Assembly: GCA_944325305.1 (NCBI GenBank)
Contig: CALUZO010000009.1
Span: forward strand, 114,160-178,159
DNA length: 64,000 bases
Direction: 5' to 3'
DNA from: an uncultured Rikenellaceae bacterium
GTDB lineage: Bacteria; Bacteroidota; Bacteroidia; Bacteroidales; Rikenellaceae
Below the pieces are notes generated by a model, which ran no database searches, had not been told where the DNA came from, and saw only the letters and a list, made by a program, of their open reading frames with translations. A program made the position numbers and the translations under genes. Position 1 is the stretch's first letter, and each line of letters opens with the position of its first letter. Below, piece by piece: positions 29,601-38,428 of the stretch.

Positions 29601-29853
29601 TTCGCGCTGGATCGAAGATGGTTCTTATATCAAACTGAAAGAGTTGACACTTAGCTACAACATAGATAAGCCAGTACTCTTCTTCACAGGTCTTAGAGTC
29701 TTCCTGACAGCTCAGAATCTGTTGACATTTACGAAGTACTCTGGTTCCGATCCTGAATTCAGCTATTCTTACGACATGGAATTGCAAGGCATGGATATGG
29801 CTAAGATTCCGGTACCGAAGTTTGTCAAGCTTGGTCTTGTGATGAATTTCTAA
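26671..29853 (+). CDS. SusC-family TonB-linked outer membrane protein (second pair)
   Basis: 1060 residues from the ATG at 26671, giving the signal peptide RNLIKYTTLVLAAFSIATASYAQ. A degenerate carboxypeptidase-regulatory-like domain (MHGVVYDANSKEVIPAAQIS) is followed by the plug (FINMRGSRSFIAQNTPTIVI, FTFLKGADALPYGSLGSNGV) and a barrel ending KFVKLGLVMNF. It shares family but not close sequence with the SusC eight kilobases upstream, so the operon carries two distinct transporters rather than a recent duplicate. Confidence 0.92.
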   Translation: MRNLIKYTTLVLAAFSIATASYAQLVNPRRAAGSAAPVFPIMHGVVYDANSKEVIPAAQISSAAAMRSAITNQQGQFAIQLRTTQAVLEVSKEGYNTANYELFGRSADDTVRIYLQRADITRYPDSYNTADGSAATANKIGTATSVDIKDIGDGYSRSSDALVGAIPSLRVINKSGMNGEGSFINMRGSRSFIAQNTPTIVIDGVPYRANQNLSDVINGFSLDIMDPVNVNEVSQFTFLKGADALPYGSLGSNGVLVINTDEGIANETQVEVRTTQGVGFISRKLSLLDAADFKSYISNLALTQVNHTQMLEMFPFLSDPATWTEEQKLRYGYDTDWQSELFRPAFTSDNMLKVKGGDAVVRYMLTAGYQIMDGVVEPSGVDKFYTRGNTNISFSDKLKATASIAFDYSDMQLYEQGMTRQTNPLLAAYGFAPVSTAYLYNERNRRTDIYTPYDPNMEISNPVAMRSETETSLRRFDILINTGIDYKFRPNLLMDIRFGITYNYTKEDMFSGGKTSEAVAPIYGGNSIAYNTVRSGFTETQNYYGKIGFQYNTSFNEKHNLDLNLGWQMMSAKEAASSGSGYNTSGDKLRNLGNVTSSSRQVAGYNEVWNWMNGYLTANYNYDYQLFASATAMVDAASTYGSYGNRAFVFPAVKVGWKIDNAPFMRDKNDKIADLMLRAEYSINPNSRYNSRYSTYYYVLKKVRDISGLVRAGIPNLKIGPEKVHNFNLGLDFATTGHKFVVNLDIYQENTKDMIVEKQISSASGFMTQFRNDGELRTRGMELGASALIFGKGDFKWRLGANAGFFKTVIRSLGGNGLKEEIIDMDNGVTVINRIGESPYAFYGYVSQGVYRGAAEAEAYGYKTQGGYYFEAGDVIFKDRDGNRMITDEDREIIGDPTPDLYGSILSKMTFKRFTLSMNWAFSLGNDIYNGVRRLNESGTDYANQAESMNRRWQSDGQITDIPRVTFIDRGLNNRFSSRWIEDGSYIKLKELTLSYNIDKPVLFFTGLRVFLTAQNLLTFTKYSGSDPEFSYSYDMELQGMDMAKIPVPKFVKLGLVMNF

Positions 29854-29884
29854 TGCATGAATTGATTAAAACAAGAAGAACAAT

Positions 29885-31705
29885 ATGAAAAAGTTGAAAA
29901 CTATACTTGTTGCCGGAGTCTCATTACTCACAGTAAGTTCGTGCAGCTTCTTTGACGGCAGGCCGGAAGACTTTGTCTCTTCGGACGAGAATTTCAAAGA
30001 AAAGACCGCTATCTATGCGAACTTTATAGGACTTATAGGACTTCTGCAGGATGTTACTGACCAGTTGGTTTATGTTGCTGAACTGAGGGGCGACCTGATG
30101 ATGCCTACAGATCAAGCCTCAGATAAATATTGGGATATCTTCAATTACGATATGACCGATGCGGAATCGAATGATCTTTACAATCCGGCTCCGTTCTATA
30201 AGATCGTGATGAACTCTAACGACTTTCTTCGTAATGTTGTAGAGTACAATTCTAAATATCCTGGAGTTATTCCAACGAGTATATATCGCCAGATGGTAGG
30301 AGGAGCTGTATGTCTCAGAACGTGGGCCTACTTGACATTGGGTAAGTTCTATGGCGGAGCCGTCTATTATGACTACGCATTGTCTGGAGAGGTCGATATT
30401 GCCAGCATGGTAGATGAAAAATGGCTGACACTCGAAGAGTTGGTACCTCAGCTGATCTACTTCATGACTACCGGAGTGGACAGGATCAATGGATTACAGA
30501 ATGTAATGTTGGATCAGATGTTCGGTATGTCTGGTAACCAATGGCGAAGGATGGGTATAGCTCCAGACCCATTGCTTACGGAACTTTATTTGTGGAATAA
30601 AAACTACGACATGGCTGCCAGAAGGGGCATTTATGCAATCGCAGATAAAGGTGTTCTCGGTGGTGGAGATGGTAACAGATGGGCTCTTGCCGGTAACTTC
30701 CAGGGAAGCAGTTGGAAAAACATGTTCAAGAATTCCTGGGCTACAGCTAACGAAAATGAAGCATTTACAGTTGTCTTCTGGCGTCTGAACCAGGGACAGG
30801 ACAACAGTTTCGTGCGGACATTCAATACGACTGCAGGCGATGTAAACGGTGAATATCTGTTGAAACCGACACAGGCCTATACGGACTTGTTCTATTATCC
30901 TAATTCGCTGGTGTCCAATGCTTCTCGCGTGCTTAACTATCCGTTTACAAAATACTCAGACAATACTAGCGGCTTTTTGTACGATCCGAGGCTAGTAAGT
31001 ACGGTCGACGTTCAAAACGGACAGGCCGTAATTACCAAGTTGTCTCAGGATATGGATGAAAAGTATTTCTACATTTATCGAGCTGCAGAGTTGTATCTGT
31101 TTATTGCAGAGGCTCTTGTGGGCGAGGGTAAGTTCGAAGCTGCAGACTCGCTTATTAACTACGGGACACGTGTGGCACATGCTAATGGAGAAAAGAATTA
31201 TCCATTCAATTCGCCGGTGTGGTGGCACAATAAATTCGTGAACTGTAACGGTATCCGCGGACGTGTTGGATATGATAACAGCGGAAACAGAAGGGTCCCG
31301 CGTATCGTATCGACTTCGGCACAATATATGAATTCAAGATTAAGGGAACTGAACTGGCCGGCCGAAAATCCGGACGCACCGTTAGGAGAACACCTGCTTT
31401 ATCAGGAAATCAAGGCAACGGGTCCGGAACATCCCAGATGGAACGATTATCTTGAATATGCAGAAAGGAGAACTGTCATTCTGGATAGCTTGATCTCCGT
31501 TGAAACCGGACGTGAACTCGGATTCGAAGGCAAACGTTTCCATACTCTGGTTCGTATGGCCATGCACTTGAACAATCCTGATATCTTGGCACTCCAGATA
31601 ATGAACAAACATGAAAATCCGGACGATGCTTTCGAAACAGCACAGATGCTGCGTAATCCTGAAAACTGGTTTATAAAATACGACCTAAAAATGATGAATA
31701 AATAG
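29885..31705 (+). CDS. SusD-like outer membrane lipoprotein (second pair)
   Basis: 606 residues, lipobox TVSSC (Cys near residue 20). The N-terminal region KTAIYANFIGLIGLLQDVTDQLVYVAELRGD and the helix motifs TWAYLTLGKFYGGAVYYDYAL and FYIYRAAELYLFIAEALVGEG match SusD-like proteins, with RELGFEGKRFHTLVR in the C-terminal signature position. It is somewhat longer than the first SusD. It pairs with the SusC that ends 31 bases upstream. Confidence 0.9.
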   Translation: MKKLKTILVAGVSLLTVSSCSFFDGRPEDFVSSDENFKEKTAIYANFIGLIGLLQDVTDQLVYVAELRGDLMMPTDQASDKYWDIFNYDMTDAESNDLYNPAPFYKIVMNSNDFLRNVVEYNSKYPGVIPTSIYRQMVGGAVCLRTWAYLTLGKFYGGAVYYDYALSGEVDIASMVDEKWLTLEELVPQLIYFMTTGVDRINGLQNVMLDQMFGMSGNQWRRMGIAPDPLLTELYLWNKNYDMAARRGIYAIADKGVLGGGDGNRWALAGNFQGSSWKNMFKNSWATANENEAFTVVFWRLNQGQDNSFVRTFNTTAGDVNGEYLLKPTQAYTDLFYYPNSLVSNASRVLNYPFTKYSDNTSGFLYDPRLVSTVDVQNGQAVITKLSQDMDEKYFYIYRAAELYLFIAEALVGEGKFEAADSLINYGTRVAHANGEKNYPFNSPVWWHNKFVNCNGIRGRVGYDNSGNRRVPRIVSTSAQYMNSRLRELNWPAENPDAPLGEHLLYQEIKATGPEHPRWNDYLEYAERRTVILDSLISVETGRELGFEGKRFHTLVRMAMHLNNPDILALQIMNKHENPDDAFETAQMLRNPENWFIKYDLKMMNK

Positions 31706-31731
31706 CCGTGCAGAAAATACCCCTAAAACAT

Positions 31732-34700
31732 ATGTCATACATGAAAAAATTCTTATTATGCCTTTTGCAAGCAGTGTTTGTTTGCGGACTCATTTCATGC
31801 GAAAAGGGCTTAGAAAATGAAGCGGGGTTCATAACTCCAGGGAATCCGGAGATTCCCACAAATGACCAATGGGAGTGGTCAGATACATATCCAGGTCCAG
31901 TAAACTCACAGTTGGAAAAGATAGATACGACAGTGTCTGTTATTGGACAGTATAAGCCGATACCATATTCTCCTGAAACTCCGATTCTTCAGAGTACAGG
32001 ACTTTATGTAGGTCTCGATGAAGTTGTAAATATAGACGTTCCTTCGACTGCAACCGGACTGAGATATCAAATCGGACTTGCTCACAATCTTGCTACAGGA
32101 CAGGCGCAGAGACGTTATGGAAACGTAGTGAAAAAAGGGGCATTGGTCCCCGGTCAGATCAACCAGGTTTCGAGTAACTTCGGTGGTTACCTCTATTTCT
32201 ATTATGAACCGGAAGATGTTGCAGCCGCTCAGGCTTCTGTCGATGTAAGCGTCAGCGGTGCATACCAATCTCTGGATTATTTCAAAGGCTCCGACCAGCA
32301 GACGCAGGCATATTATGTTCGTACAATAAAAGAACGTAATGAAAAACTTCGGGATACATCTGTTGGTGATGACGAATGCGTCTTCCTGTATTGGACCGAA
32401 TTGCGTTCGCCAAAGATTATCCTTACATTCGGATTGAAGGAGATGTACTATCTCGTAAATCCGGACCGTCTGCTCGAACAGTATGAAAATTTGGTGGATG
32501 CCTTCCTGGATTTCGGCGGTTATCCGAGTGCCGATAATTACGAACTTCCGGTGTTCAGGGTATATGCGGATGTGCAGCTTCCTAACCCCAAACAGACCAT
32601 AGTTACTGTGAACAACAGTCCCAATTACGATCAGGACGAAAGGAAATACGGAGGTTATCCTATCGGAGTGTTGAAACATACCTCTATGAGGGGGACCGAC
32701 GTTGTTGATGAAGCCAGGTATATGAACGCAGATCAGCAGTTGAACTTCGGTTATGCCAATGGCGCTAACCCTCAAATGGCTGTTACTCAATATGGTTTCG
32801 GTATTACTGTCTTGAGTGAATGGGCTAAAGCAGCATGGATGAAATATCCTTTGCTCAGGCTTGCAAATCACTATTACTGCCAGTATATAAGCGATTTCGG
32901 CGATTTCTGGGGATCGCAGGCGTATACCAATAAGGCAGCTCAGTGGAGGTTGTTCCTCAAGGAAAACAGACCTAAAAGCCCTGATGTGAACCATTGGGCT
33001 ACAACGGGTTTTAAAACTCAGTACAATCGGGCAGGAACAAAACATCCATGGTTTAAGAGCAGTTTCGTAAATACTTCAGCTGGCTTAAAAACCGATGCCA
33101 GCAATGTTCTCGCTGGTGATATCAGGGGCACACCTAACCCGACCGGCGTCGATGATGCAAACCTGTATGAAGGACGTCGTGTACTCGTATTCTTGCAACT
33201 CGTGCAGCGTTATGGTTGGGGTATCATCAAATACATCAATCAGCGTAGTATAGAGCTGGGATTCAAGAACGAATATGAACAGGATGCTCACGACTTCTTC
33301 GTAATGGCTGCCAGCGAGTACGCTCAGGAAGACTTGAGACCATTCTTCAGATGGTGGTGGTTCCCGTATACGGCAGTGGCTGCCCAGTTCATGAGGCAAT
33401 ACCCGGAATTGACTAAAGACTATGAATTTACGGCTTCGGACGGTGTGTCAAGGCAGTATTACTTCTTCGATTGGCCAGGTGCCGGCGATGCTTGGTTCCC
33501 CAATGATAAACCTCAGGTAAACCCTGATAAGTGGCCTTCGTATGATGCTGTGCCGAAATCATCTCTTTGGCCGGCTCAGAAAGCCTATTACCAAGATGTA
33601 ACTAAGGAAGAAGAGTGGACTGCCTATGTAGAAGTCGTACAGGCAAACCGCGACTACCCTGACCCTGAAGCCTCAACTGGAGGTCAATGGCGAGTAGAGT
33701 ATAATCCTAATATCTTCAGAACATCGAATACGGATACAGAGGCCGATAAGCGGAAATTTGTACAAGCCGGAATCTCGTCGAGTACCTATCTCTGGTATAA
33801 CTGTGCATACTACGGCAAACCTCAAAAGAACGAGGGTAATAAGGCGCGTCTTTTGGTAGATAACGGATGGGATCATGGTACTGCAGGAGCTGTAGGTTTT
33901 ATGAAGGGCGGTACCGGTATGGGTGACAATACAAACCCGAGCCGCGGTAACGATACCACACAAAACTGGGCGATAGTAGATATCGACTTCAAACGTCCTA
34001 TCAAATTCAACGCTATCAAATTCCGCCAGGAAAGGAATAACGATAAATCACAGGAAGGTAATGCGGTTCAGATGATAGTCTATATGCAGTATTACGTTGA
34101 ACCCGAATATGAATGGATTGATCCGGAGGATCCTACGCAGACACCGGTTACCATCCGCAGCGGTAGCGTCAACGGGGTTTACAATTACGCTCCCGATACC
34201 GACCCTCGCAGGGCTATATATTACGGTTACAACGATCCGCGAAATACTGTTCCGTATCCAGGTCGTACCATGAATATGCGTGACGACGGAGAACCGGCTA
34301 CAAATAATGGCGGTGGTAACAATAACGTGAATGGTGATGAAATGAAGTATGGTAACTGGGGATTCCACCCGAAAGATGCCAATGGCAATCCACAGGGATA
34401 TTTCGCGATGGTTTATCCGCGTACCATATTGTTGGACCACAGGAAGAGTAACACTATCGATGGTAGGCGAATCAGTTTCGACGATCAGGATTGGTACTCG
34501 GGTGTTATATGGCTTATAAGGGACCTCAGATTGCGTTCTTACGTATACTATCTGGAAGATACGTTTGAAACAAGGCGTGTAAGGCTGTTCTTGAGATCTG
34601 GTATTGGACACCGTATGGGTGACAATATGAGTTATGCAACAGGTAAAAATAAACCTTGGGAATGCAAGGATAATTCCTGGAGGATGCGTATACAAGAAAT

Positions 34701-34851
34701 ATCGTTCGGGCTCGTGAGTCCGGAAGTAGAGGCTCCTGGTCAGATCCCAGCACCGATGGAATATTTCAAAGGTATGGAATCGGGCGACTACCCAGAGGTA
34801 ACAGCCAGAAATTACGGCGGTAGCGGATTTAACAGCAATGCAGGATGGTAG
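31732..34851 (+). CDS. Large lipoprotein with M60/enhancin-like region but no visible HExxH
   Basis: About 1039 residues. Starts are possible at a GTG (31708), ATG 31732 or ATG 31741; the last two give the lipoprotein signal KKFLLCLLQAVFVCGLISC. Residues ~75-190 (STGLYVGLDEVVNIDVP, then IGLAHNLATG and SSNFGGYLYFYYEPE) resemble the N-terminal accessory strand region of M60 peptidases. Residues ~380-560 contain RLANHYYCQYISDFGDFWGS, RVLVFLQLVQRYGWG and AASEYAQEDLRPFFRWW, similar to the distal part of the M60 domain. I see no HExxH zinc motif anywhere. The C-terminal ~350 residues are beta-rich and F5/8-C-like (IDFKRPIKFNAIKFRQ). It is the last gene of the operon and may bind glycoprotein without cleaving it. 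Confidence 0.6.
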   Translation: MSYMKKFLLCLLQAVFVCGLISCEKGLENEAGFITPGNPEIPTNDQWEWSDTYPGPVNSQLEKIDTTVSVIGQYKPIPYSPETPILQSTGLYVGLDEVVNIDVPSTATGLRYQIGLAHNLATGQAQRRYGNVVKKGALVPGQINQVSSNFGGYLYFYYEPEDVAAAQASVDVSVSGAYQSLDYFKGSDQQTQAYYVRTIKERNEKLRDTSVGDDECVFLYWTELRSPKIILTFGLKEMYYLVNPDRLLEQYENLVDAFLDFGGYPSADNYELPVFRVYADVQLPNPKQTIVTVNNSPNYDQDERKYGGYPIGVLKHTSMRGTDVVDEARYMNADQQLNFGYANGANPQMAVTQYGFGITVLSEWAKAAWMKYPLLRLANHYYCQYISDFGDFWGSQAYTNKAAQWRLFLKENRPKSPDVNHWATTGFKTQYNRAGTKHPWFKSSFVNTSAGLKTDASNVLAGDIRGTPNPTGVDDANLYEGRRVLVFLQLVQRYGWGIIKYINQRSIELGFKNEYEQDAHDFFVMAASEYAQEDLRPFFRWWWFPYTAVAAQFMRQYPELTKDYEFTASDGVSRQYYFFDWPGAGDAWFPNDKPQVNPDKWPSYDAVPKSSLWPAQKAYYQDVTKEEEWTAYVEVVQANRDYPDPEASTGGQWRVEYNPNIFRTSNTDTEADKRKFVQAGISSSTYLWYNCAYYGKPQKNEGNKARLLVDNGWDHGTAGAVGFMKGGTGMGDNTNPSRGNDTTQNWAIVDIDFKRPIKFNAIKFRQERNNDKSQEGNAVQMIVYMQYYVEPEYEWIDPEDPTQTPVTIRSGSVNGVYNYAPDTDPRRAIYYGYNDPRNTVPYPGRTMNMRDDGEPATNNGGGNNNVNGDEMKYGNWGFHPKDANGNPQGYFAMVYPRTILLDHRKSNTIDGRRISFDDQDWYSGVIWLIRDLRLRSYVYYLEDTFETRRVRLFLRSGIGHRMGDNMSYATGKNKPWECKDNSWRMRIQEISFGLVSPEVEAPGQIPAPMEYFKGMESGDYPEVTARNYGGSGFNSNAGW

Positions 34852-34885
34852 TAGTAGAAAAACCGTAATGGAATTTAAATAATTA

Positions 34886-34930
34886 GCATCGAAGGCCGCA
34901 AAACTGAATTAGTTTTGCGGCCTTCGATGC
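34886..34930 (+). terminator. Terminator of the FAS1/SusCD operon
   Basis: A perfect 20-base stem (left arm GCATCGAAGGCCGCAAAACT) with a 5-base loop, 34 bases after the last stop codon of the operon. It is one of the longest stems in the window; the following T-run is weak, so part of its role may be mRNA 3'-end protection. Confidence 0.85.
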
Positions 34931-35035
34931 TGAAAAATATTGAGTAGGCCTTCGGAATGTGCAACAAAAAAGGTATATTTACGTCTATATAAATAAATAA
35001 GACAATATAATCTTAAACTATAAACCTGAATTATC

Positions 35036-37816
35036 ATGTCATTTAGATCGTCATTCTCCTTACTCGTTACAGGCGTGTTTGCTTTCTGTCTCGCTTTGAC
35101 GTCCAATGCGTACGGACAAGAGACTTCGCAAACGGAACCTCAAGTAGGCATGCCTCAAGAAGACATGCCTCAAGAAGACATGCCTCAAGTGGATATGCCG
35201 AAATTATTTAATGCCTATACACAGGCTTATTTTCAGGAGAAAGTTTATCTCCATACGGATAAAGATTCCTATCTGGCAGGCGAAACAATGTGGATGCGAG
35301 GTTATCGCACCGATGCTTCGACGCTTTCACCCTATTATTACAGTGGCTTGATGTATATCGAAATCCGTAATCCTGAAAACCAGATGATGCATCGTATGCA
35401 GATCATACGTACCGATTCTGTTTTCCAAGCCACTTTCAAAATTCCTAACGGTTGGCCCACGGGACATTACAAATTAATAGCCTTCACGTACTGGATGCAG
35501 AATTTTGATGACGATTTTTATTTTAAAAAGGATTTCTTCGTATATAACGCCTCGGATAACAATGTAGTATCGAAGGTCACCTATACCCCAAATACCGAAA
35601 AGAATACGATAGATGTAGTAATGAATCTTACAAACATAGACGGTGAACCTTATAGAGGTGCGGTGGTAGATATTACTCCCTATGCTAACGGCGTAAAACA
35701 GAATCAGTTTACCGGAGTGGTGGATAGAGAAGGGAAAATGACGTTCAGTCTCAAGGATGAAGATGACATAACCGGACTCCACATCCAGTTTGAAAACGAT
35801 AAGCCGTTAAAATACGAGCATCTGTTTAAAACCCCCATAATGTCTGATACCATAGATGTGCAGTTTATGCCGGAAGGCGGCCATCTTTTGGCAGGAGTGC
35901 CCCAACAGATAGGCTTCAAGGCTATAGGTACCGATGGTAAAGGCAGGCACGTCAAGGGTGAAGTGCGGGACAGTCTGGGAAATAAGGTCGGCTTCTTTGA
36001 GTCGCAGCATCTCGGGATGGGGCGTTTTGCGATCCAGGCACAGGCGGGTTCCAGCTATTTTGCCGATGTTACCACTGACGAAGGGGTGAACTACACCTTC
36101 AGGCTTCCTGATGTCCAGGAATCGGGCGTAGGTGTGAGTACGGTTATCCGTAACGGTATTTTGACATGTCGGGTTCAGGGAACACCTGATTTTGATTATA
36201 ACGGTCTCAATCTTGTCATTCATAGTCGCGGCCGCGTTATACGTTGGTTGAAGCTGCAGGCGGCCTCGGCCATACAGTTGCCGCTAAAATCTTTGCCCGA
36301 AGGATTGCTGCACTGCTTTGTAGTAGACCAAGTGGGTAATGTCCTCAGCGAACGTTTGGTCTTGGTAAATAATGACCTTAGCCCGGAAATCAAGGTAGAC
36401 GGATTGCGTTCTGCATATTCACGCCGGCAAAAAGTGGAACTCGATCTAAATGTGATTTATGGCGATTCCATACCATTGCCTTCGGATTTGTCCATTTCTG
36501 TAGTAGATACCAAAAGCACCACTAAAGACAAATCCGAGAATATAGTCAGCTATCTGACAATGAGCTCCGACATCAAAGGTAAGATCGAGAATCCGGCCTA
36601 TTATTTCGATAAAAGCGTGCCATTGAGCGAACGTGAGGCAAAAGCCGATCTTCTTATGATGACGCAAGCATGGAAACGTTTCGACGTGGACAGCATCTTC
36701 CGCGGTAAAGCTCCGAACATGCCTTATTCAATAGAACAGGGACAATATATTGCAGGTAAGATCAAGTCACTGTGGAGTAAGAAGGATGTAGAAACGGGAG
36801 GCCTGACGTTGTTTGGTATCAATCAAAACCCAGAAACCAAGGCTGTAATATTTGCTGATGTTGAGGCTGACGATACAGGTTTCTTCCAGGCTGCCGTATC
36901 TTTCCCTCGCAATACGACATTTATTTTGCAGGGTAGGCAAAAGGGAGATAAAACGAATGTGGAGGTCGAGCTGGAAGAACAGAAATTCGAAAGGATAAAG
37001 ACCGATAATCTTACGGGGAGGTCAATATACAGCCCCGATCAGGATGCGACGACGAACCAGATGGAGGATTTCTATCAATCGCGCGGGATACGGTATTTTT
37101 ATAACGAAAAGGGAGAACGTGTATATGCGCTCGAAGAGGCCGTTGTTACCGCACGTGTTGGAGGTGACTCGCAAAAAGCCATGTATGACGATGCTTCAGA
37201 CCACAGAGCAACCGGAGACGCGCTTATAGAAGACGGCTTCAGCACGCTCAAAGATTATCTCGAATCGGTAGGCCTCGAAGTGAGGGAGGATGAAGAGACC
37301 ATGGAGGAAACAATATACATAAGACAAAGACCGGCCAGGATTTATGTAGACGGCATGTGGTATTCATCTAAGGATATTCTGAATATACCGATAATGGAAA
37401 TCGAAGATGTTTGGGTGTTTAGGGACCCGATGACCTTCTCCATTGTCGCAATGGATGCCGTCAATGACTCTGACCGCGGCGGTATAATAGTCCATACGAA
37501 ATCGGGTAACGGCATTGCCGGACGAGTCAGGGAAACTACATCGTTCTTCCGGTTTACGCCGCTTGGATACAGCGTTCCGGCCAAGTTCTACTCGCCCAAA
37601 TACGATGGAACCGATGATGCCAACATGACCTCTGACGACCGCGTTACGGTATATTGGAACCCGAAGGTTAAGACGGATATGAACGGAAAAGCCAAAGTCG
37701 AGTTCTATACTACAGACGCATTTACAGAGTTCCTCGTAACCATAGAGGGTATTGCCGGAAGCCAGCAGATGGGTATTCCTATACATAAGGAATTCACTAT
37801 TAAGTCAGGAATGTAA
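35036..37816 (+). CDS. Secreted MG2-like / TonB-plug-like protein
   Basis: 926 residues with signal peptide ending around SNAYGQ. Residues ~35-55 are a short repeat (MPQED units). The next section, EKVYLHTDKDSYLAGETMWM, is the typical start of the Bacteroidota family with macroglobulin-like MG2 domains, continued by strands such as PNGWPTGHYKLIAFTYWMQN and IDVQFMPEGGHLLAGVP. Residues ~735-830 hold a TonB plug-like fragment (LKDYLESVGLEVRED, ARIYVDGMWYSS, GIIVHTKSGNG), but no beta-barrel follows; the C-terminus is again MG2-like (YWNPKVKTDMNGKAKVEFYT). A periplasmic or outer-surface role is inferred, function unknown. It is separated from the SusCD operon by a strong terminator and is monocistronic. 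Confidence 0.75.
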   Translation: MSFRSSFSLLVTGVFAFCLALTSNAYGQETSQTEPQVGMPQEDMPQEDMPQVDMPKLFNAYTQAYFQEKVYLHTDKDSYLAGETMWMRGYRTDASTLSPYYYSGLMYIEIRNPENQMMHRMQIIRTDSVFQATFKIPNGWPTGHYKLIAFTYWMQNFDDDFYFKKDFFVYNASDNNVVSKVTYTPNTEKNTIDVVMNLTNIDGEPYRGAVVDITPYANGVKQNQFTGVVDREGKMTFSLKDEDDITGLHIQFENDKPLKYEHLFKTPIMSDTIDVQFMPEGGHLLAGVPQQIGFKAIGTDGKGRHVKGEVRDSLGNKVGFFESQHLGMGRFAIQAQAGSSYFADVTTDEGVNYTFRLPDVQESGVGVSTVIRNGILTCRVQGTPDFDYNGLNLVIHSRGRVIRWLKLQAASAIQLPLKSLPEGLLHCFVVDQVGNVLSERLVLVNNDLSPEIKVDGLRSAYSRRQKVELDLNVIYGDSIPLPSDLSISVVDTKSTTKDKSENIVSYLTMSSDIKGKIENPAYYFDKSVPLSEREAKADLLMMTQAWKRFDVDSIFRGKAPNMPYSIEQGQYIAGKIKSLWSKKDVETGGLTLFGINQNPETKAVIFADVEADDTGFFQAAVSFPRNTTFILQGRQKGDKTNVEVELEEQKFERIKTDNLTGRSIYSPDQDATTNQMEDFYQSRGIRYFYNEKGERVYALEEAVVTARVGGDSQKAMYDDASDHRATGDALIEDGFSTLKDYLESVGLEVREDEETMEETIYIRQRPARIYVDGMWYSSKDILNIPIMEIEDVWVFRDPMTFSIVAMDAVNDSDRGGIIVHTKSGNGIAGRVRETTSFFRFTPLGYSVPAKFYSPKYDGTDDANMTSDDRVTVYWNPKVKTDMNGKAKVEFYTTDAFTEFLVTIEGIAGSQQMGIPIHKEFTIKSGM
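35150..35194 (+). repeat. Three 15-base tandem units encoding MPQED/MPQVD
   Basis: ATGCCTCAAGAAGAC is repeated exactly twice and then once more with changes in its last four bases. A further partial unit lies on each side. The unit is a multiple of three, so copy-number change by slippage would keep the frame of the secreted protein just after its signal peptide. Confidence 0.9.
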
Positions 37817-37837
37817 TTTATTATAGTTGGACATTCA

Positions 37838-37867
37838 GATTCGCGCCGGATTACACCGGCGCGAATC
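37838..37867 (+). terminator. Terminator of the MG2/plug-like gene
   Basis: A perfect 12-base stem (GATTCGCGCCGG) with a 6-base loop, followed by TTTATT, 21 bases after the stop codon. Confidence 0.85.
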
Positions 37868-38354
37868 TTTTATTGTATGATAGCCGATTTCCGAAAAGGT
37901 ATTTATTAGAAACAGAAGAACTCTACGGGTGGAAAGAAGTGCATTTACACCAATGGTTTGAATTAAAGTTCGAATGTTCTATGTGGAGAGAGGCATTCCC
38001 ATGTCGTTATATCGATAGTAGCAGGGACGATTCCGAAAAAAACTGTCCCCGATTGCATGATATTGGACGATGAGATATGTTTCGTAATAAACTTAAGTTT
38101 ACGAACATCTTCCCGGGAGATCAAACTGAAGCATTGTCGTGCACCGATAGAATGTAATGGCCGGACCTGAGACATGACTGGGAGACATGACTGAATTATC
38201 GTTCTGTGTCATGGGATAGTTGTCTTAGAGAGATAAGGGGATTGGCCTTGCACTTACGATCCTTCGGCGACAGATCGGTTCCGAGAGCGTGGATTACGGC
38301 GAATAATCTTGCACGGATGCTGGAAAGTATGATTCTGGAATCTTATGCTTGCAT
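37868..38354. other. Gap without a recognisable gene
   Basis: Between two terminators. Short open frames on both strands show no family resemblance, no signal peptide and no start context, and I see no repeat or RNA-like structure. It may be a decayed remnant. Confidence 0.6.
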
Positions 38355-38395
38355 AAAAAACAGGCGGAGTCCTCATGAGACTCCGCCTGTTTTTT
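38355..38395 (-). terminator. Terminator of the HTCS gene
   Basis: A 17-base perfect stem (A6 then CAGGCGGAGTC) with a 7-base loop, ending on the minus strand in T6. It lies 34 bases downstream of the HTCS stop codon. The flanking A and T runs also allow it to act on the plus strand. Confidence 0.85.
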
Positions 38396-38428
38396 CGTCT
38401 TTTGTTTGGATGTGTTTGGAGTGTCGTC

